DNA of 64,000 nt from Pseudoscleropodium purum (Eukaryota; Streptophyta; Bryopsida; Hypnales; Brachytheciaceae): positions 28,892,001 through 28,956,000 of the forward strand of contig OZ017797.1 in assembly GCA_963969395.1 (NCBI GenBank), given 5' to 3'. The notes below the pieces were generated by a model. The model saw nothing but the letters and a program-made list of their open reading frames with translations. It ran no database searches and was not told the DNA's origin. A program made the translations under genes and the position numbers. Below, in pieces: positions 12,262 to 24,450 of the stretch. The first letter of the stretch is position 1. Every line of letters starts with the position of its first letter.

Positions 12262-14859
12262 TTAACATATCTTGGCCTTTGAAAAGTCCATCTCAGGATG
12301 CTATATTCACAGGCCACACAAGCATAAATCAGTACTCTTGATAACTGCAGAAAAGACTTCCCTCCAAAAATCGGAGAAAACAAAAAAGCTTCAAGATAAT
12401 CCTTTGAATGAAGCAAATAATTCCTTTCTCTCAGAGGCTAAGACGTGATCTTACTATGTCCACACTAAATATCGTCTGTGCATAGAGAAACTAACGAAAA
12501 TTACTGACACTTCACATTTACGAATCTTTACCTGAGCCATAAATTTCTTCAGGATATCAGCTTTATTTTGTTCATCACTCGTGGGCAGATTCATCGCTTT
12601 CTGACGCTGATCATACTGCGATAAAAACATAAAATTTCGTAAGTGAGTGCCTCAGGTTCCATAATAATCACAAGCTTGTTCACAATCACTGAATCGACAT
12701 GGGTACTGCGACAGTGTAGCATCTGATAGAGCATGAGGTCAACAATAATCAGAGATACGAAGGTCAACCGCGACATCTCGTAAACCAAATGAATCCGACA
12801 AATGCCCACGACACGTACCATCATCTTTTCGACTGTCTGGCGAGTCTCAGGGTCCAAATCTTCTAATTTGCTATTAGCAGGTTCCACTTTCTGCGTATTG
12901 ATTTCAGGTTCTCCTTTCACCACGCATTTCCACCACTCCATTTGGTTGTGCTTCGTCAACAAGATGGAAAGAACTGACCCGTTGTCCTCTGCAATAAAGA
13001 AAAGTCACTACTGTCAAAATTCCTCTTACGAGTGCAAGATCGTAATCCTCTTGTGAGCCTTGCAGTACATATTAATGAATTATCAAAATGCAGATTACGA
13101 TCGGTACCTCAGAAACATCTTTTCACAAAACATCTTGACAGTAGTAATTAATTTCTTGACGGAGATCTGAGGCCAACTGCTGTAAGAAAGACTGAAAATT
13201 TGACGATCTCCAAAACAGCCTCAGCAATTATGAATTCAACGTAGATTCAACAAAATTCAAAGAGTTGACCGATTCACAATGTCTGTCACTCCAAAAGAAA
13301 CAAAGGAAAGCATCGGCAGAGACACCCTCAAATTGTCCCCAGTTGCCAAATGCGCACCTATGAGCAAGATCATTACCTAAACTCCAAAAGCAATCATCAG
13401 CCTTCACTGGATTGTAGAATTCACCCTGCACAATATAGGCCCGATACACCATTCAATACTCTGATTCTTCGAAAAAGGAAGCACGTTTGTAACCAAAACA
13501 GAGGATACCAACGAAGATAACTCCAGCTACAACCAGAAGCACATATACTGTCGAAGCAGCAACCTCGCTGAGTCCAGAAGACAGTTTCCTCAAGATAACT
13601 CACCGTCAAAATTGGAGGCTGGCCCTTGAGACCTGCCTTGAGAGTCTTGCTTTTGATATCGCATGTTACCGCCCGTGACTTCGTTCCTTCGGGAATCTTA
13701 ATTTGCACAGTAACCTCTTGAAGAGTTTGTGTCCATGAATACTTCTCATGTTCAAAACCATTTCCGTCATTGGGCTCTGCAAACGCCGGTAGAATCATCA
13801 GGATAGTCAAAACCAAGAAAATACTGAATTCGACCTTCAATCCTCTGCAACTGGGCCAAATAGGTGCGCACCATCAGCAGTATCTCCTGTATGTGTCATG
13901 CCTTCAATTGTTCTAACAGGCCGTTAAGGCTATTCGATTCCAGATATAGATAATGACTAAAACCAACCACTGAACATAGTGAACCTATCAAAAAACGAAA
14001 ATCCATAATCCACCTGCTAGCGCACCCCAATTAAAACTGATATCCAAACATAACACACGTGACTGAAAGTTCTCAACAATTGAAATGCTTTATTTTGGAT
14101 ATCAAACCGTACTCCCCGAAATACTCTCCTCTTCCACAACTCACGATACATCTTTTGACGTGAATTATCTGCAGACTCAAAGTCGGCGGGATACGCGAAA
14201 GATCGATTGCAAGCACAGGAACCAAGGATGTTTGCACTAAACCCTACATCAAGCAAGATAATTACAAGACGAAGCAAGAGAAACGGTGAGGGCAGGGACA
14301 TACTCAAGCCCTTCCCGTCGATTTTCTCGTCATAATCGTCCACGCCTGGCACGATATTCTCCTTCACTTCAGCGGCATCCGGTTCCTCCTCATCCTCGGG
14401 CTTGACCACAGGTGACGACGCAATATTCACCTCCTCCACGTCTTCCTCTGCGGGAGCTTCGTTGAGATCGACAATCACCTCCTTTGATCGCGTTTCCGAC
14501 ACGATCTTCTCCTCCACCTTGGCCACCTTCTCCGCCGCACCCCGTTCGGCAGCATCCACCTCCCTCTTCCTCTTCTTGGCGGCTCCCACAATTTCCGAAA
14601 CCCTAGATTCGATGTCCTCCTGCTGCGACAGATCGGTCTCTCGAAACAAGTAATCGACCACAGTGGTGAGAAGCTTCAAGGGTTGCTGAAGGTGCACTTC
14701 CAGTAAGGAGTTCAGCACAGCGTCATGCTGCTTGTCGACTTGGTAAGCTTCTTCTGGAGGTGTTACGATCCCTGGAGTCAGACGAATCTCTTGTACTGCC
14801 TGCGGCTTCGAGGTCGGCACCACCGGCTCCTCCTCCTCGTACTCCGAAATCACAGCCAT
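12262..14859 (-). CDS. NUDC: NudC-domain co-chaperone (BOBBER type), copy 1
   Basis: Six exons by GT/AG borders: 14859-14304, 13776-13604, 13425-13377, 12988-12819, 12615-12532, 12300-12262, giving 356 residues. The start is the ATG at 14859 ([11 protein letters not shown]). Residues ~46-80 form the NudC N-terminal helical segment ([20 protein letters not shown]). A charged, Lys/Glu-rich linker follows, then the CS/p23-like domain from ~193 ([35 protein letters not shown]). The conserved tail has [26 protein letters not shown], a YDQRQKAM motif and ends [12 protein letters not shown]. Family members act as Hsp90-linked co-chaperones in the cytosol; Arabidopsis BOBBER1 is needed for development and heat tolerance. 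All splice phases keep the frame and no stop interrupts it. Intron 1 is 527 bases. Confidence 0.92.
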
Positions 14860-14966
14860 GGCTTCCAAGAATCAACAAAAACTTCAGCTTGAGGACAAAT
14901 CGACACAAGCTAGGAGAAATAAGACCACTGCTGCCGGCACCCAAAAGATGCAGGACAAAACACAAC

Positions 14967-14981
14967 AAACCCTAAACCCTG
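14967..14981 (-). promoter_or_regulatory. Telo-box-like doublet upstream of NudC copy 1
   Basis: AAACCCTAAACCCT lies about 110 bases upstream of the NudC ATG. Telo-boxes (AAACCCTA) are common near transcription starts of plant growth and translation-related genes. The role here is inferred from position and motif only. Confidence 0.4.
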
Positions 14982-15089
14982 GCTGGACGTTTAAAACCAC
15001 GAATCGTACTCAAAACTCCACCAAATTGGACGAGACAAGTGCAGCTGCCATAACAAGGGTAATCACTGCAACTGCGGCGGCATAGTAAT

Positions 15090-18000
15090 TCGATGAAGCG
15101 ACGGCGAAGCCGATTTGGAGTGCACGATCAGCGAGCATTTGAAATTTCTCTTCAATCACGTAGCCATTTCATATTTAGACGGATAGAGATTATTTTTCAT
15201 CTATATATTTTTGCCTTTTTCATTCAATTTTGATGATTTCAACTAAGGCTGTGTATTTTATCAATCATCATCCATCAGTTGGTAACAGAGAAAATGATTT
15301 TTCAACCAAACCAAATACATTGGATCACCAAAAAAAAAATACCTATCGTCTTGTAGATAAATTTTGCTACTTCACCTCACAGAGAATGTTTTTTTTCTTG
15401 AATATTTATCGATATCAAGTATTTGAAAATAAATGCTCCGAAACATCCTATATGAGACACAAGTATTAGGACTTGAATAGCATTAGAAGGATTACCGATT
15501 GAGTTGCATCCTTGTTGCATAATTGACCTATACAAAAATCTTTGCCTAGAATATACACCTTTTGAATATAAAAGTTTAGGCCTAATTTTGATCACTTCAA
15601 CAATCAAACACTTCAAAAATCCATAATTCATTCCTAGGATATATAAAAAAATAAATGCTAGAAGAATCTAAGTTTTTCTTTCACTTGCTAACAAAGACCA
15701 AACAAATAGTAAGACAATCTAATAATTCATAGTCACACTTAAACACTTAATTGAATTTCATGTAGTTATTTTTAATTATTGACTTCATTGTGTCAAAAAC
15801 AATAATAATTTCAAATAAGATTTATCTACAATAGAAACTAAATAGGTGAAAACATTTGATGTTTTGAAGAAATTGCAAAAGTATATTATGTACTATATAG
15901 ATATTTATGCAATGATTTATCCTATAAATGAAATTTGGTACAATACAATTTGATATCAGCTTAAATTGTATTTAAAACAGTATGAGTTTGATAAAATCAG
16001 TGAGTGTCACATGTTTTATTACAAAGTATTTTATTGGTGATCCATTGAAAAAAACTCTAATATGCTTCATGCCTTTGTAACAAGAGTTTGAAATTTTGAA
16101 TTTTTTTTTACAAATCCATCAAAGCAAGGGCTAGGGATTCACCAAATATATTATTAGTATAATAATCTATGAAATACAAATAGACTATTATAATTTAAAA
16201 TAATATAAATTGACATTTTTATTATAGACTTGGTTCACATTAGATCCAAATGTAGGAAACAAATTTTTTTTTTAAGATTTTGATTAGCTAAAATTAGAAG
16301 TTTAAAAAAAAACGTTTTTACACTATAAAATGAGAGGTCACAAGTTTCTAAAAAAGTTCAATGACATGGTGTAACATTTTTTCTTTTATATATTTTTTCC
16401 ATTTCATGCCCTCTTGGTAATTTATACCAATCCAAAAGACTTTTCCATAGCAAATGAGGAGGCTTAAAGAAGGAGAGTTCTTAATTTTTTTGCCCTTCTA
16501 TTTGTGGTATAAGTAGGACCTTACGGACAATTGCCACTAGAGCAATTTGCTTGGGTAGAAGCAATGTTAATGAAAAAAAAACAATAGTCATAAATTAATA
16601 CCTAAAAGATGTTTGCATCTATTGAGTACATAGTGACAAAGTATCTAATTTCAAATGATTTTTTAATCAAATAATGACAAATTGTCAATTTTAGGGGTAC
16701 ATATGGCATTACTCCATTGATTGTTAAGCTTTTGAAAAATTTCTTGAAGGAATACACACAAAAGCAAATCCCTTATGAATACATATGTATTTTGTATTCT
16801 CATTCTATATTCTTATTCTATATTCTTATTCTATATTTGAATTTCATATTTGTATTTGTGAGCATGTCTATATTGGTATCCTATAGTTTGTAGTCTATAA
16901 CCATATCTATAGTTGGTATCTATATTTTATATTTGTATTTTGCATCCAAATTTGGATAGCCAAGATCATTTGATCCATAGGGATCAACAATTTTGGTTTT
17001 TTTGGAAGATCAACGACATTTGTAAGGGGGGATTTTTCCTAAAATCAAATCAATGGCTCTTAATTTTTCAAGGAAGGAGGGGGAAGAGTACCAACATCAT
17101 GTTTGCGTCTTCTAGGTACATAGTTAAATATATTTGAAAGGTTGCAATGCCCTTAACGTTGCAAGAAGCTTCTAAATGAAGGGGATAAAAGTGAGTGCCC
17201 TTTAAATGAAGGACAAAAAATAAATTGACCCTACAATTGTAAAGGGTGGAAAAAATAAGACCTTACACGCAAAGGACTAGCTTAAAAATTGAAGGTCCAT
17301 TGAAAGGATAATTAGGGTATCAATTTTAAAACCTCAATTTTGGAATTGTTGAGAATATAGTACATAGGTGGACAACTAAGGCATGTGTGGGCTAAAGAGA
17401 TAGATAATAGTACACCTATACAATATATGGATAATAGGGCAAGGTAGAGAGGGCTTTGGAGCCAATGCCACACAAACATACAATTAGATGTTTAGAGCCT
17501 AGGGCAATTTTTTTCTATAGTTCTACTTCTCGTCTAACCCTTGAGGATTGAGTTAGTAAGTTCTAGTAAGCAAGTTAGTGAGTTTCAAAGCAAGCTTATT
17601 GGTTGTCCACCTATTTAATGCCAAAGGCAAGTTTGTAACTAACTATGCAATTTTAACATAGAATGTTAGTGAACAATTGAGCATACTTGTGACATTGATT
17701 GTGTTTTGATTGATTGTTTTTCACGTTATGTTATACTTGTAGCTAATGAAGAACAATCCAATATTACAAGTGGTGAACTAATTGAGTTTGTAAAAATATT
17801 ATGGAAAGAATGTAAGTGGAAATCTATATTAGATGCTTGAACATAATATTCTATTTCAGATAAGCTTTAGATTGCGAGACCTACACTTTTCAATATTTGG
17901 CAAAAGTGATGGTAACATTAGATGAAATTTTAGTCCTTAGAGGATTGCGAGTTCCCCTACATTCTACTAGTTTCTCAAATTTTGCAAACTACCCTGTAGT

Positions 18001-18240
18001 AGCTATGTAATGTAGCATAGTGATTTCCATGTCATTTTTTTATTTTTTAATTAAAAAATATAATTTTTTTTGTCATTTTAACATTAATTAATTTTTCAAA
18101 AAAATTAAAATTTTGACAGTGGCTGTTCTCGGACTGCAAGGAAATTAGCATAGAGAACAAGCCTGAGATGGCCCTCCAACCCTCCTCCCCCTTCTCCAAA
18201 CATGTAATGTTTCTTCAAGTATAGCTATATGTGAGTTTAA
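15090..18240. other. AT-rich intergenic DNA with repeat fragments
   Basis: It begins with the promoter flank of NudC copy 1 and passes into AT-rich repeats. At 16,802-16,840 a 13-bp unit (ATTCTATATTCTT) is repeated about three times. The stretch 16.8-17.1 kb shares a dispersed repeat with 7.2-7.4 kb. At 17.93-18.2 kb an AT-rich core is flanked by GC-richer ends, a layout like the stretches at 7.7 and 29.65 kb. No gene is seen. Confidence 0.5.
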
Positions 18241-18244
18241 TTAA

Positions 18245-19156
18245 CCCCTAAAATTCCTTGACAATGTTTTCACCAAAAACGCTTCAAAATTGCCATTTTT
18301 TAGGACAAGTACCCAAAACAAATTTTAAAACATTTTTGGACACATCCAACTATAGGATCTTGTAGTATAATAATTTAAAAAGATGAGTAAAAAACTTTAG
18401 AAATGTCCACTGTGTAGATTGCAAGATATTAGCGTTTGAATTGACAAAAAGCCTTTTTTTTGCCCTACAAAAAATTGGGCAGTTGCACTTTGCAAGATCA
18501 CATTTGTATGAAAAATGTCCAAAATGGTTGCAACTCTTTGGATTCATTCTTCAAAGAAAGTTGGATACATGTTTGAAAAATTTCAGATTATTTGGAATTA
18601 TACAACATATAGGAATAAAATAGTATGTAGAAGGAAGTAGAGAATGAATCGAAATACTAAATTGTTAATAATTTAGTTATAGAATTGAAAAATGCCAATC
18701 CCAATGGTTGTAATGTTGCAATAAGCAATCTTCACCTATTATTTAAATATATTTTTTTAAATATTGAACATTGAGTTCGATATAGAACTTTAAAGTTTAT
18801 TTTGGAGTAGAAAATCCATAACTACCTGCAAACTAAAACACCTCATAACTTTTGATTCATTGATCAAATAGGAATGATTCAAAGCTTTCTATGTAAATAT
18901 AAATTTTAAAATTTTATTTATAAAAAAAGTGATTTTTTCAGATCTACTGAGACTGCCCGAGTTGAGAAACAAACTACATATTAGGCCATAACTTTTGACT
19001 CATATTTCCAAATGTCCTGAAATTTAGTGCACATGAAAGATATTCTGCATCCACACCTTCTCTTAAAATTTGGGCCAAAAATATGGAAATCTCCACTCAC
19101 ATGCACATTCCTGAAAAAATTATGTTGCTAGAAAATACAACTTAGTCCTTTAGGGG
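18245..19156 (+). mobile_element. TTAA-flanked non-autonomous element, copy C (best preserved ends)
   Basis: TTAA (18,241-18,244) is followed by CCCCTAAAATTCCTTG. At the other end TTTAGGGG is followed by TTAA (19,157-19,160), so the termini are perfect inverted repeats over CCCCTAAA. The length is 912 bp. It aligns with copies A and B throughout. The exact TTAA duplication and CCC start match the piggyBac insertion signature. It contains no transposase. Confidence 0.7.
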
Positions 19157-19170
19157 TTAACTTTTCAAAA

Positions 19171-19435
19171 TATTACAAAAATTTTGAACCTTATAGAGGG
19201 CTGATAAGCTTTCATTTTTTGCACACACACACACACACCGCGATGCAAATACAAAATAAATTAAATTTAAAAGAATTTGAAAAAATCTAATGTGGTGCTG
19301 ACATGGCACTAGTAGTGCCACATTAGATTTTAAATTAAAAAAAAATTTAAATTTTAAATGATTTTTTTCTTCTACAATTGCACTGGGATAATACAAAATT
19401 TGTAGACCTTATAAGGCTTGAAATTTTTCCTAATG
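19171..19435. mobile_element. MITE, CATTAG family, second copy
   Basis: The right end read inward is CATTAGGAAAAATTTCAAGC. The left end, TATTACAAAAATTTTGAACC then TTATAGAGGGCT, is its imperfect mirror over about 30 bases. The interior holds a hairpin around GACATGGCACTAGTAGTGCC and a (CA)n run near 19,222-19,239. The same internal GACATGGCAC...AGTAGTGC block occurs in the copy at 60,833. The element starts 10 bases after the TTAA of copy C. Confidence 0.6.
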
Positions 19436-20063
19436 TGAAGTTGGATGAAGAGTGAATAAAGAAGCAAGAATAAAATTTAGAACATTAGATGCACTTAAGA
19501 GGGTATTTATATTTGAAAAATCAATTGAAGCTATAAACTAGCCCACCATTTTCAATGATGGAGTGACATTATGCACTTTAGAGTAGTTGAATTGGACATA
19601 GACTCAAATTGATTTATATCCCATAATAGATTAGTGGCACCTACCGATTTTGATATACTATATGAACTTCAATATTATTTTTGTTTTTGTTTGAAGTTTC
19701 CAATATATTTTGTTAGTTTATTGGATTTCAATGAAGTATTATTGTGATTTTTAATCAACAATTTTTCATTTCGATGCTTTAATTTTTAACAATCCTTCTC
19801 ATTTTGCCACATGCCCCGCAAAATTATTGAAGAACCACTAATTTGGCAGCCCTTGCAATCGCGAAGGGCAATAAAAAATTCAACATTTCATATGAAGGTT
19901 GGACCCACCCTTCAAGACGGAGGGCCTAATAAATAGGATATCTAAGAGTCGTCAGCAATCACAGAACCAGCCCTAACGAACGACTATCATCCAACTCACA
20001 AAGACGTTCGTCCAAGGACAGGGTTTAAGGCCGGAGCAGGGTTTTAGGTCTTGTAGCGCCGCA

Positions 20064-20069
20064 GGCCCA
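20064..20069 (-). promoter_or_regulatory. Site II-type element upstream of NOP58
   Basis: GGCCCA here reads TGGGCC on the other strand, the core of the TCP-bound site II motif that is frequent in plant ribosomal-protein and ribosome-biogenesis promoters. It lies about 240 bases before the NOP58 ATG. AGGGTTT strings near 20,020 and 20,040 resemble incomplete telo-boxes. Function is inferred. Confidence 0.35.
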
Positions 20070-20305
20070 AGGTTGCCCTTTTGCCCAACACGCAGGGTTG
20101 AGTAACACCAGTCACATGTCCGCTGATATGCATTTGTGAGCGGTACTCGCCGCCTCTTTGGATTCCCCCACTGTGAAGAAGCAAGCAAGCAAGCAATCTC
20201 GTTGTTGTTACCAGAACTGCCTATAGTCTGGTTGTGGAGTGCTAATAGTCACACTGAGTGGGGGGAGACGAGAGAGCAGCGGGCTGTTTGATCAATTGAT
20301 TCACC

Positions 20306-23047
20306 ATGTTGGCTCTCTTCGAGACGCCGGCTGGGTTCGCCTTGTTCAAGGTTTTGAACGAGGGAAAGCTCGATGCCTCCGAGGTAGATTTTGCAGGTTT
20401 TCGCTCGCGAGTTTTTCTTTGTGCAATGTGATTGTGATCATTCTCGAGTTCCGATTGCTGAGCTTTGATTGTTGTTGCAGGAATTGTACAAGGAGTTTGA
20501 GACTCCGGAGGTTGCACGGAAGGTATGTTAAAGCCTTTTATTGCCGCGGTTGCATTATTTTTTGGGTTTTAGGGGTCGCTTTTGATTTGGATTCTTGATT
20601 TGGCACTTCTCGGGTAAAACTCAGGATTTGAGGGTTTAGGGTCTAGCTTCTTACGTCTATGAACTCTGTGGTATTTTATTCAGATGGTCAGGCTGCAAGC
20701 TTTCGACAAATTCGAAAATACGACCGATGCTTTGAATGCTGCGTCGCACCTCGTGGACAGCAAGCTGCCCAAGGGCCTTCGTAAGTTTCTCAAGGCTGAA
20801 TGTCAGGGAGAGACTTTGGCTATTGCTGATTCCAAGCTCGGAAAGGCCATCAGCGACAAGTTGGTGAGTTTCCTCTACCAGTACTTCCTGTTTGAACTGT
20901 TTCTGTGGGGCACTGTTGATGAGTAGGATATTTTAGTATTCTGTTGTTATTGGTAAAACCAGTAATAATTATTGATGAGAATCAAGGTATTAATTCTGTG
21001 ACTAATACGTGTTTGTACAGGAAATCAACTGTGTCAACAATGCGGCTGTGTCGGAGCTCATGAGGGGATTGAGGTCTCAGCTGTCAGAACTTATTTCAGG
21101 TCTCGCTGGTCACGATATGGCACCCATGAGTCTCGGATTGTCTCATAGCTTATCTCGGTACAAACTCAAGTTTAGTCCCGACAAGGTGGATACCATGATC
21201 GTGCAAGCTATTGGACTTTTGGATGACTTGGACAAGGAGCTCAACACCTATGCCATGAGAGTACGTGAGTGGTATGGATGGCACTTTCCCGAGCTTGCCA
21301 AGATCGTGCAGGACAACGTCCAATTTGCGAAGGCGGTGAAGCTGATGGGCAGCCGGACGAATGCTGCTGACTTGGACTTCTCTGGGGTACGTACCTTTGC
21401 CAACTCATGATATTAGTATGCACTGAACTGTAATTGCATTATTCATTATTGTTATAGCACTTCTTCTGAGGAGTAATGACTGTACATTTCTCTTGAAATG
21501 AAACTGGTATCTATGTTATTTTTCAACAGATATTGCAAGAGGAGGTGGAGTCTGAAATGAAAGAGGCTGCAGTGATATCAATGGGAACCGAAGTTAGTGA
21601 TCATGACATGTTGAACATCAAGTCGCTGTGCGATCAGGTCATTTCACTCTCGGAGTACCGAGGCCAGCTTTTTGATTACCTGCGGAGCCGCATGAATGCA
21701 ATTGCACCCAATCTGACAATCATGGTGGGAGAATTGGTTGGCGCAAGACTCATTGCACATGCTGGAAGTCTCATCAACTTGGCGAAACACCCCGCAAGTA
21801 CTGTCCAGATTTTGGGTGCTGAGAAGGTGAAATACTCACTTGCATTCCTTCATACCAGTATTCTCACTTTCTAATTAGATAGATCAAGTAATGCATGCGT
21901 GGATCTGGTTGCTGAGTGTCCATCTTGGTTCGCTGCAGGCGCTTTTTAGGGCGTTGAAGACGAAGCATGAGACTCCCAAGTATGGACTTATTTACCACGC
22001 CTCCTTGATAGGACAAGCTGCACCGAAATTTAAGGGCAAAATTTCTCGAGTACTTGCAGCGAAGTCCGCACTATCAATCCGCATGGACGCCTTGGGAGAT
22101 AGCTCCGAGGCCAGCATTGGTATTGAGAGTCGTGCCAAGGTTCGTTCCAGCAATTGGGTTTACTCTTTTCTTTGGCTGCTTCCCTCAATTTCCTTTGTGT
22201 ACTTTTATCATTCCAGACTGGTGAATTTCTGAAATGTGATCATTTCATGTGCTACTTATGCTAGGTTGAAGCAAGGTTGAGACAATTGGAAGGCAGAGCT
22301 CTAGGTAAAACTGCCACACCTGCATCCAAAGGAAAGCCAAATATTCAAGCCTATGACAAAGACAGGAAGGCTGGAACACCAGGGTTACTTTCAGCTGCTA
22401 AGGTAAGCCAGCGTCACGATCTTCATTTTTTTCTGACAATAATTACAAATTCACATCATATCGCAGTTTCAATGCAATACGTGTTCCGTCATTGTGGCTT
22501 ATTGTTCAAACAGAGGCTTATATTGACTCTTTTGTTATTCTTAATCCTGAAAGGAATGTCTAAATTCTTGGTAATTTATCAGGTTTACAACACAGCTGCG
22601 GATGTCACCATGGACACCGTTCCAACTGCAGAAGCCACTCCTTCCAGCGATGTCACTCCTGCCAAGAAGAAGAAATCGAAGGAAGTTGCCCCACCAGAGC
22701 CAGTCGTCGAAGTCACAGAAGCCACTCCTTCCAGCGATGTCACTCCTGCCAAGAAGAAGAAGAAATCGAAGGAAGTTGCCCCACCAGAGCCGGCCGTCGA
22801 AGTCACAGAAGCCACTCCTCCAACGAAGAAGAAGAAGAAATCGAAGGAAGGTGCCACACCAGAGACCACCACTGTTGCAGTTGCTGTTGTGGCTACACCA
22901 GAGCTCACGAAATCAGGAAAGAAAAAAAGGAAAGCTGAGACTGAAGCAGTAGTCGAAGCGGCAGTGGAGGCTGCTGTGGGAGCCGTTAACGGAACTACAC
23001 CATTAACGAAGAAGAAAAAGAAGAAAAACAAAGAAACGATCGCCTAA
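20306..23047 (+). CDS. NOP58: Nucleolar protein 58, core box C/D snoRNP protein
   Basis: Eight exons with GT/AG borders: 20306-20383, 20481-20522, 20684-20863, 21021-21386, 21530-21826, 21939-22139, 22265-22402, 22583-23047. They encode 588 residues. The start [17 protein letters not shown] is the usual NOP58 N-terminus. Exon 4 carries [16 protein letters not shown] and [19 protein letters not shown]. Exons 5-6 carry the Nop domain with [48 protein letters not shown] and [13 protein letters not shown]. The last exon encodes a long Lys/Glu-rich tail (KKKKK blocks), as in NOP56/58 proteins. NOP58 works in the nucleolus with NOP56, fibrillarin and the 15.5K protein in rRNA 2'-O-methylation and processing. 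The alignable core reads as NOP58 rather than NOP56. All intron phases are zero and the frame is intact. Confidence 0.96.
22631..22870 (+). repeat. In-frame tandem repeat in the NOP58 tail
   Basis: Two full units of 87 and 90 bases (22,631-22,717 and 22,718-22,807) and part of a third encode [23 protein letters not shown] blocks. Units 1 and 2 differ by one extra AAG and a few bases. This is recent internal duplication expanding the lysine-rich tail by whole codons. Confidence 0.85.
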
Positions 23048-24450
23048 GCGTATAGGAAGATAGTATTGAAGATTTTTAGGTGTAAACTTGAGCAAACTAG
23101 CTGCAGATGGGTCAAGCCCTATTCCCCAACACTTGTCGCACATCTCTGGCGTCACTCAGCAGAATGCTCGAGGACCAGATAGACTCCCGGATAGAGGTAT
23201 CATCCTCAGAAATTAGGTCGTAGGAACCCTTATTGAGGTATGTTTTGAGTGATTGTACACCAGGTATTGCCTTGCCGACCCTGGCTGGTTCCCTATTACA
23301 GACGGCAGCTCAGTTGATCTGCCTTTTGTACAGTTTTGGCCTTCTTTATAGGATTGAGTTGTTTCCTTTCTGATACTCGTGCAACTTTTGGCGTGTCTTT
23401 TTCTTATTTTTCTAAGCTTTCTAGCTGTTCCTAACATCGCTTGAACCCCAAGCTTAGGCTTATTTTTTTAAGCTCTCTGGCACAACAGTGGTTTTAAGAG
23501 ACGTTTAAAGGGCAGATTTTCAAAGGTGAGTCCTCCCGACGTTGGAATGGGAGGACCACTAGGAGGGGGAAAAGTTGGTGGGTACTTTGAAACCCAATAT
23601 CCTTGATATTTGCTATTTGCTAGCTTGATCAGTGGAAAGACGAGTCTCCGATCATATTATTAATTGGAGGAAATGATTTTATTCTTATGCTTTTCAAGCC
23701 TGTGAAGGAGCAACCCATCACTACGTAGCCTGTTGTTTCGTAGGAAACCATGGGTTAGCGCACTTTTCAAGGTGGTTTGAACCTAGGTATGGTTTAGGAT
23801 CAGCACTTCTGATGTGCACAAACGAAGAACTCTGTAACTTCAGGTTCAGGTACGCTCAGGATGAGCGTTGATTGTTCTCCTCGGAGGGAACACTAACTAA
23901 CTGGTAATCGGAGACAGGCACTACATCTCAACTTCTGTACACAATGAAGTGATGTGCGAAGGGATCTATAATTCAATAGATCACCTTGCTGAAAATCGTT
24001 TGGGTTCTGAGAGAAGTCATGTGCAACTGGTAGCATCGCGGCAATGGACAGTTCTGTGGCGCGTTAGTGCGATATCAAAATTGATGCAGTTTCATTTTCA
24101 AAGTTTCATTTTCAAGGGCGTGCACCATAATCTGAAAACCTCTGATGCGTCATTTGCGTATGTGAAAACTATCGGCTTCGTTTTCCCATTGGACCGGCTT
24201 TAGTCATACCCGAGACAGTTGATATCTTCCAGTTCATCGTGCTTTCGATTTTGTTGCAATTTCGACACAATAGCATATTTTGCTAGCACGTACAACATTC
24301 TGTAAAGTCTGGCAATGTTATTGATTATGCCGTAAGCTTGATCAAAGGTGTTTGACTCCCATCCTGTCCGAATTTCAGTTATTCGGAAAGAAGAACTAGG
24401 AACAGTTTTAGGTTTGGTGAAGGTGCTAATCCGCGTAAAGAGTTCCGGCG
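23048..24450. other. Intergenic between NOP58 and NudC copy 2
   Basis: It should hold the NOP58 3' UTR and the promoter of NudC copy 2. Its base composition is close to the flanking genes, unlike the AT-rich repeat zones. I see no separate gene, canonical TATA box or repeat. Confidence 0.5.

Noticed and set aside
20864..22582. Intronic box C/D snoRNA inside NOP58
   Set aside because: TTGATGA and CTGA strings occur in introns but never as a correctly ordered C and D pair with a terminal stem.
22585..23031. 148-codon minus-strand frame rich in Phe, Ala and Val
   Set aside because: It is the mirror of the lysine-rich NOP58 tail; AAG runs read as CTT/TTC on the other strand.
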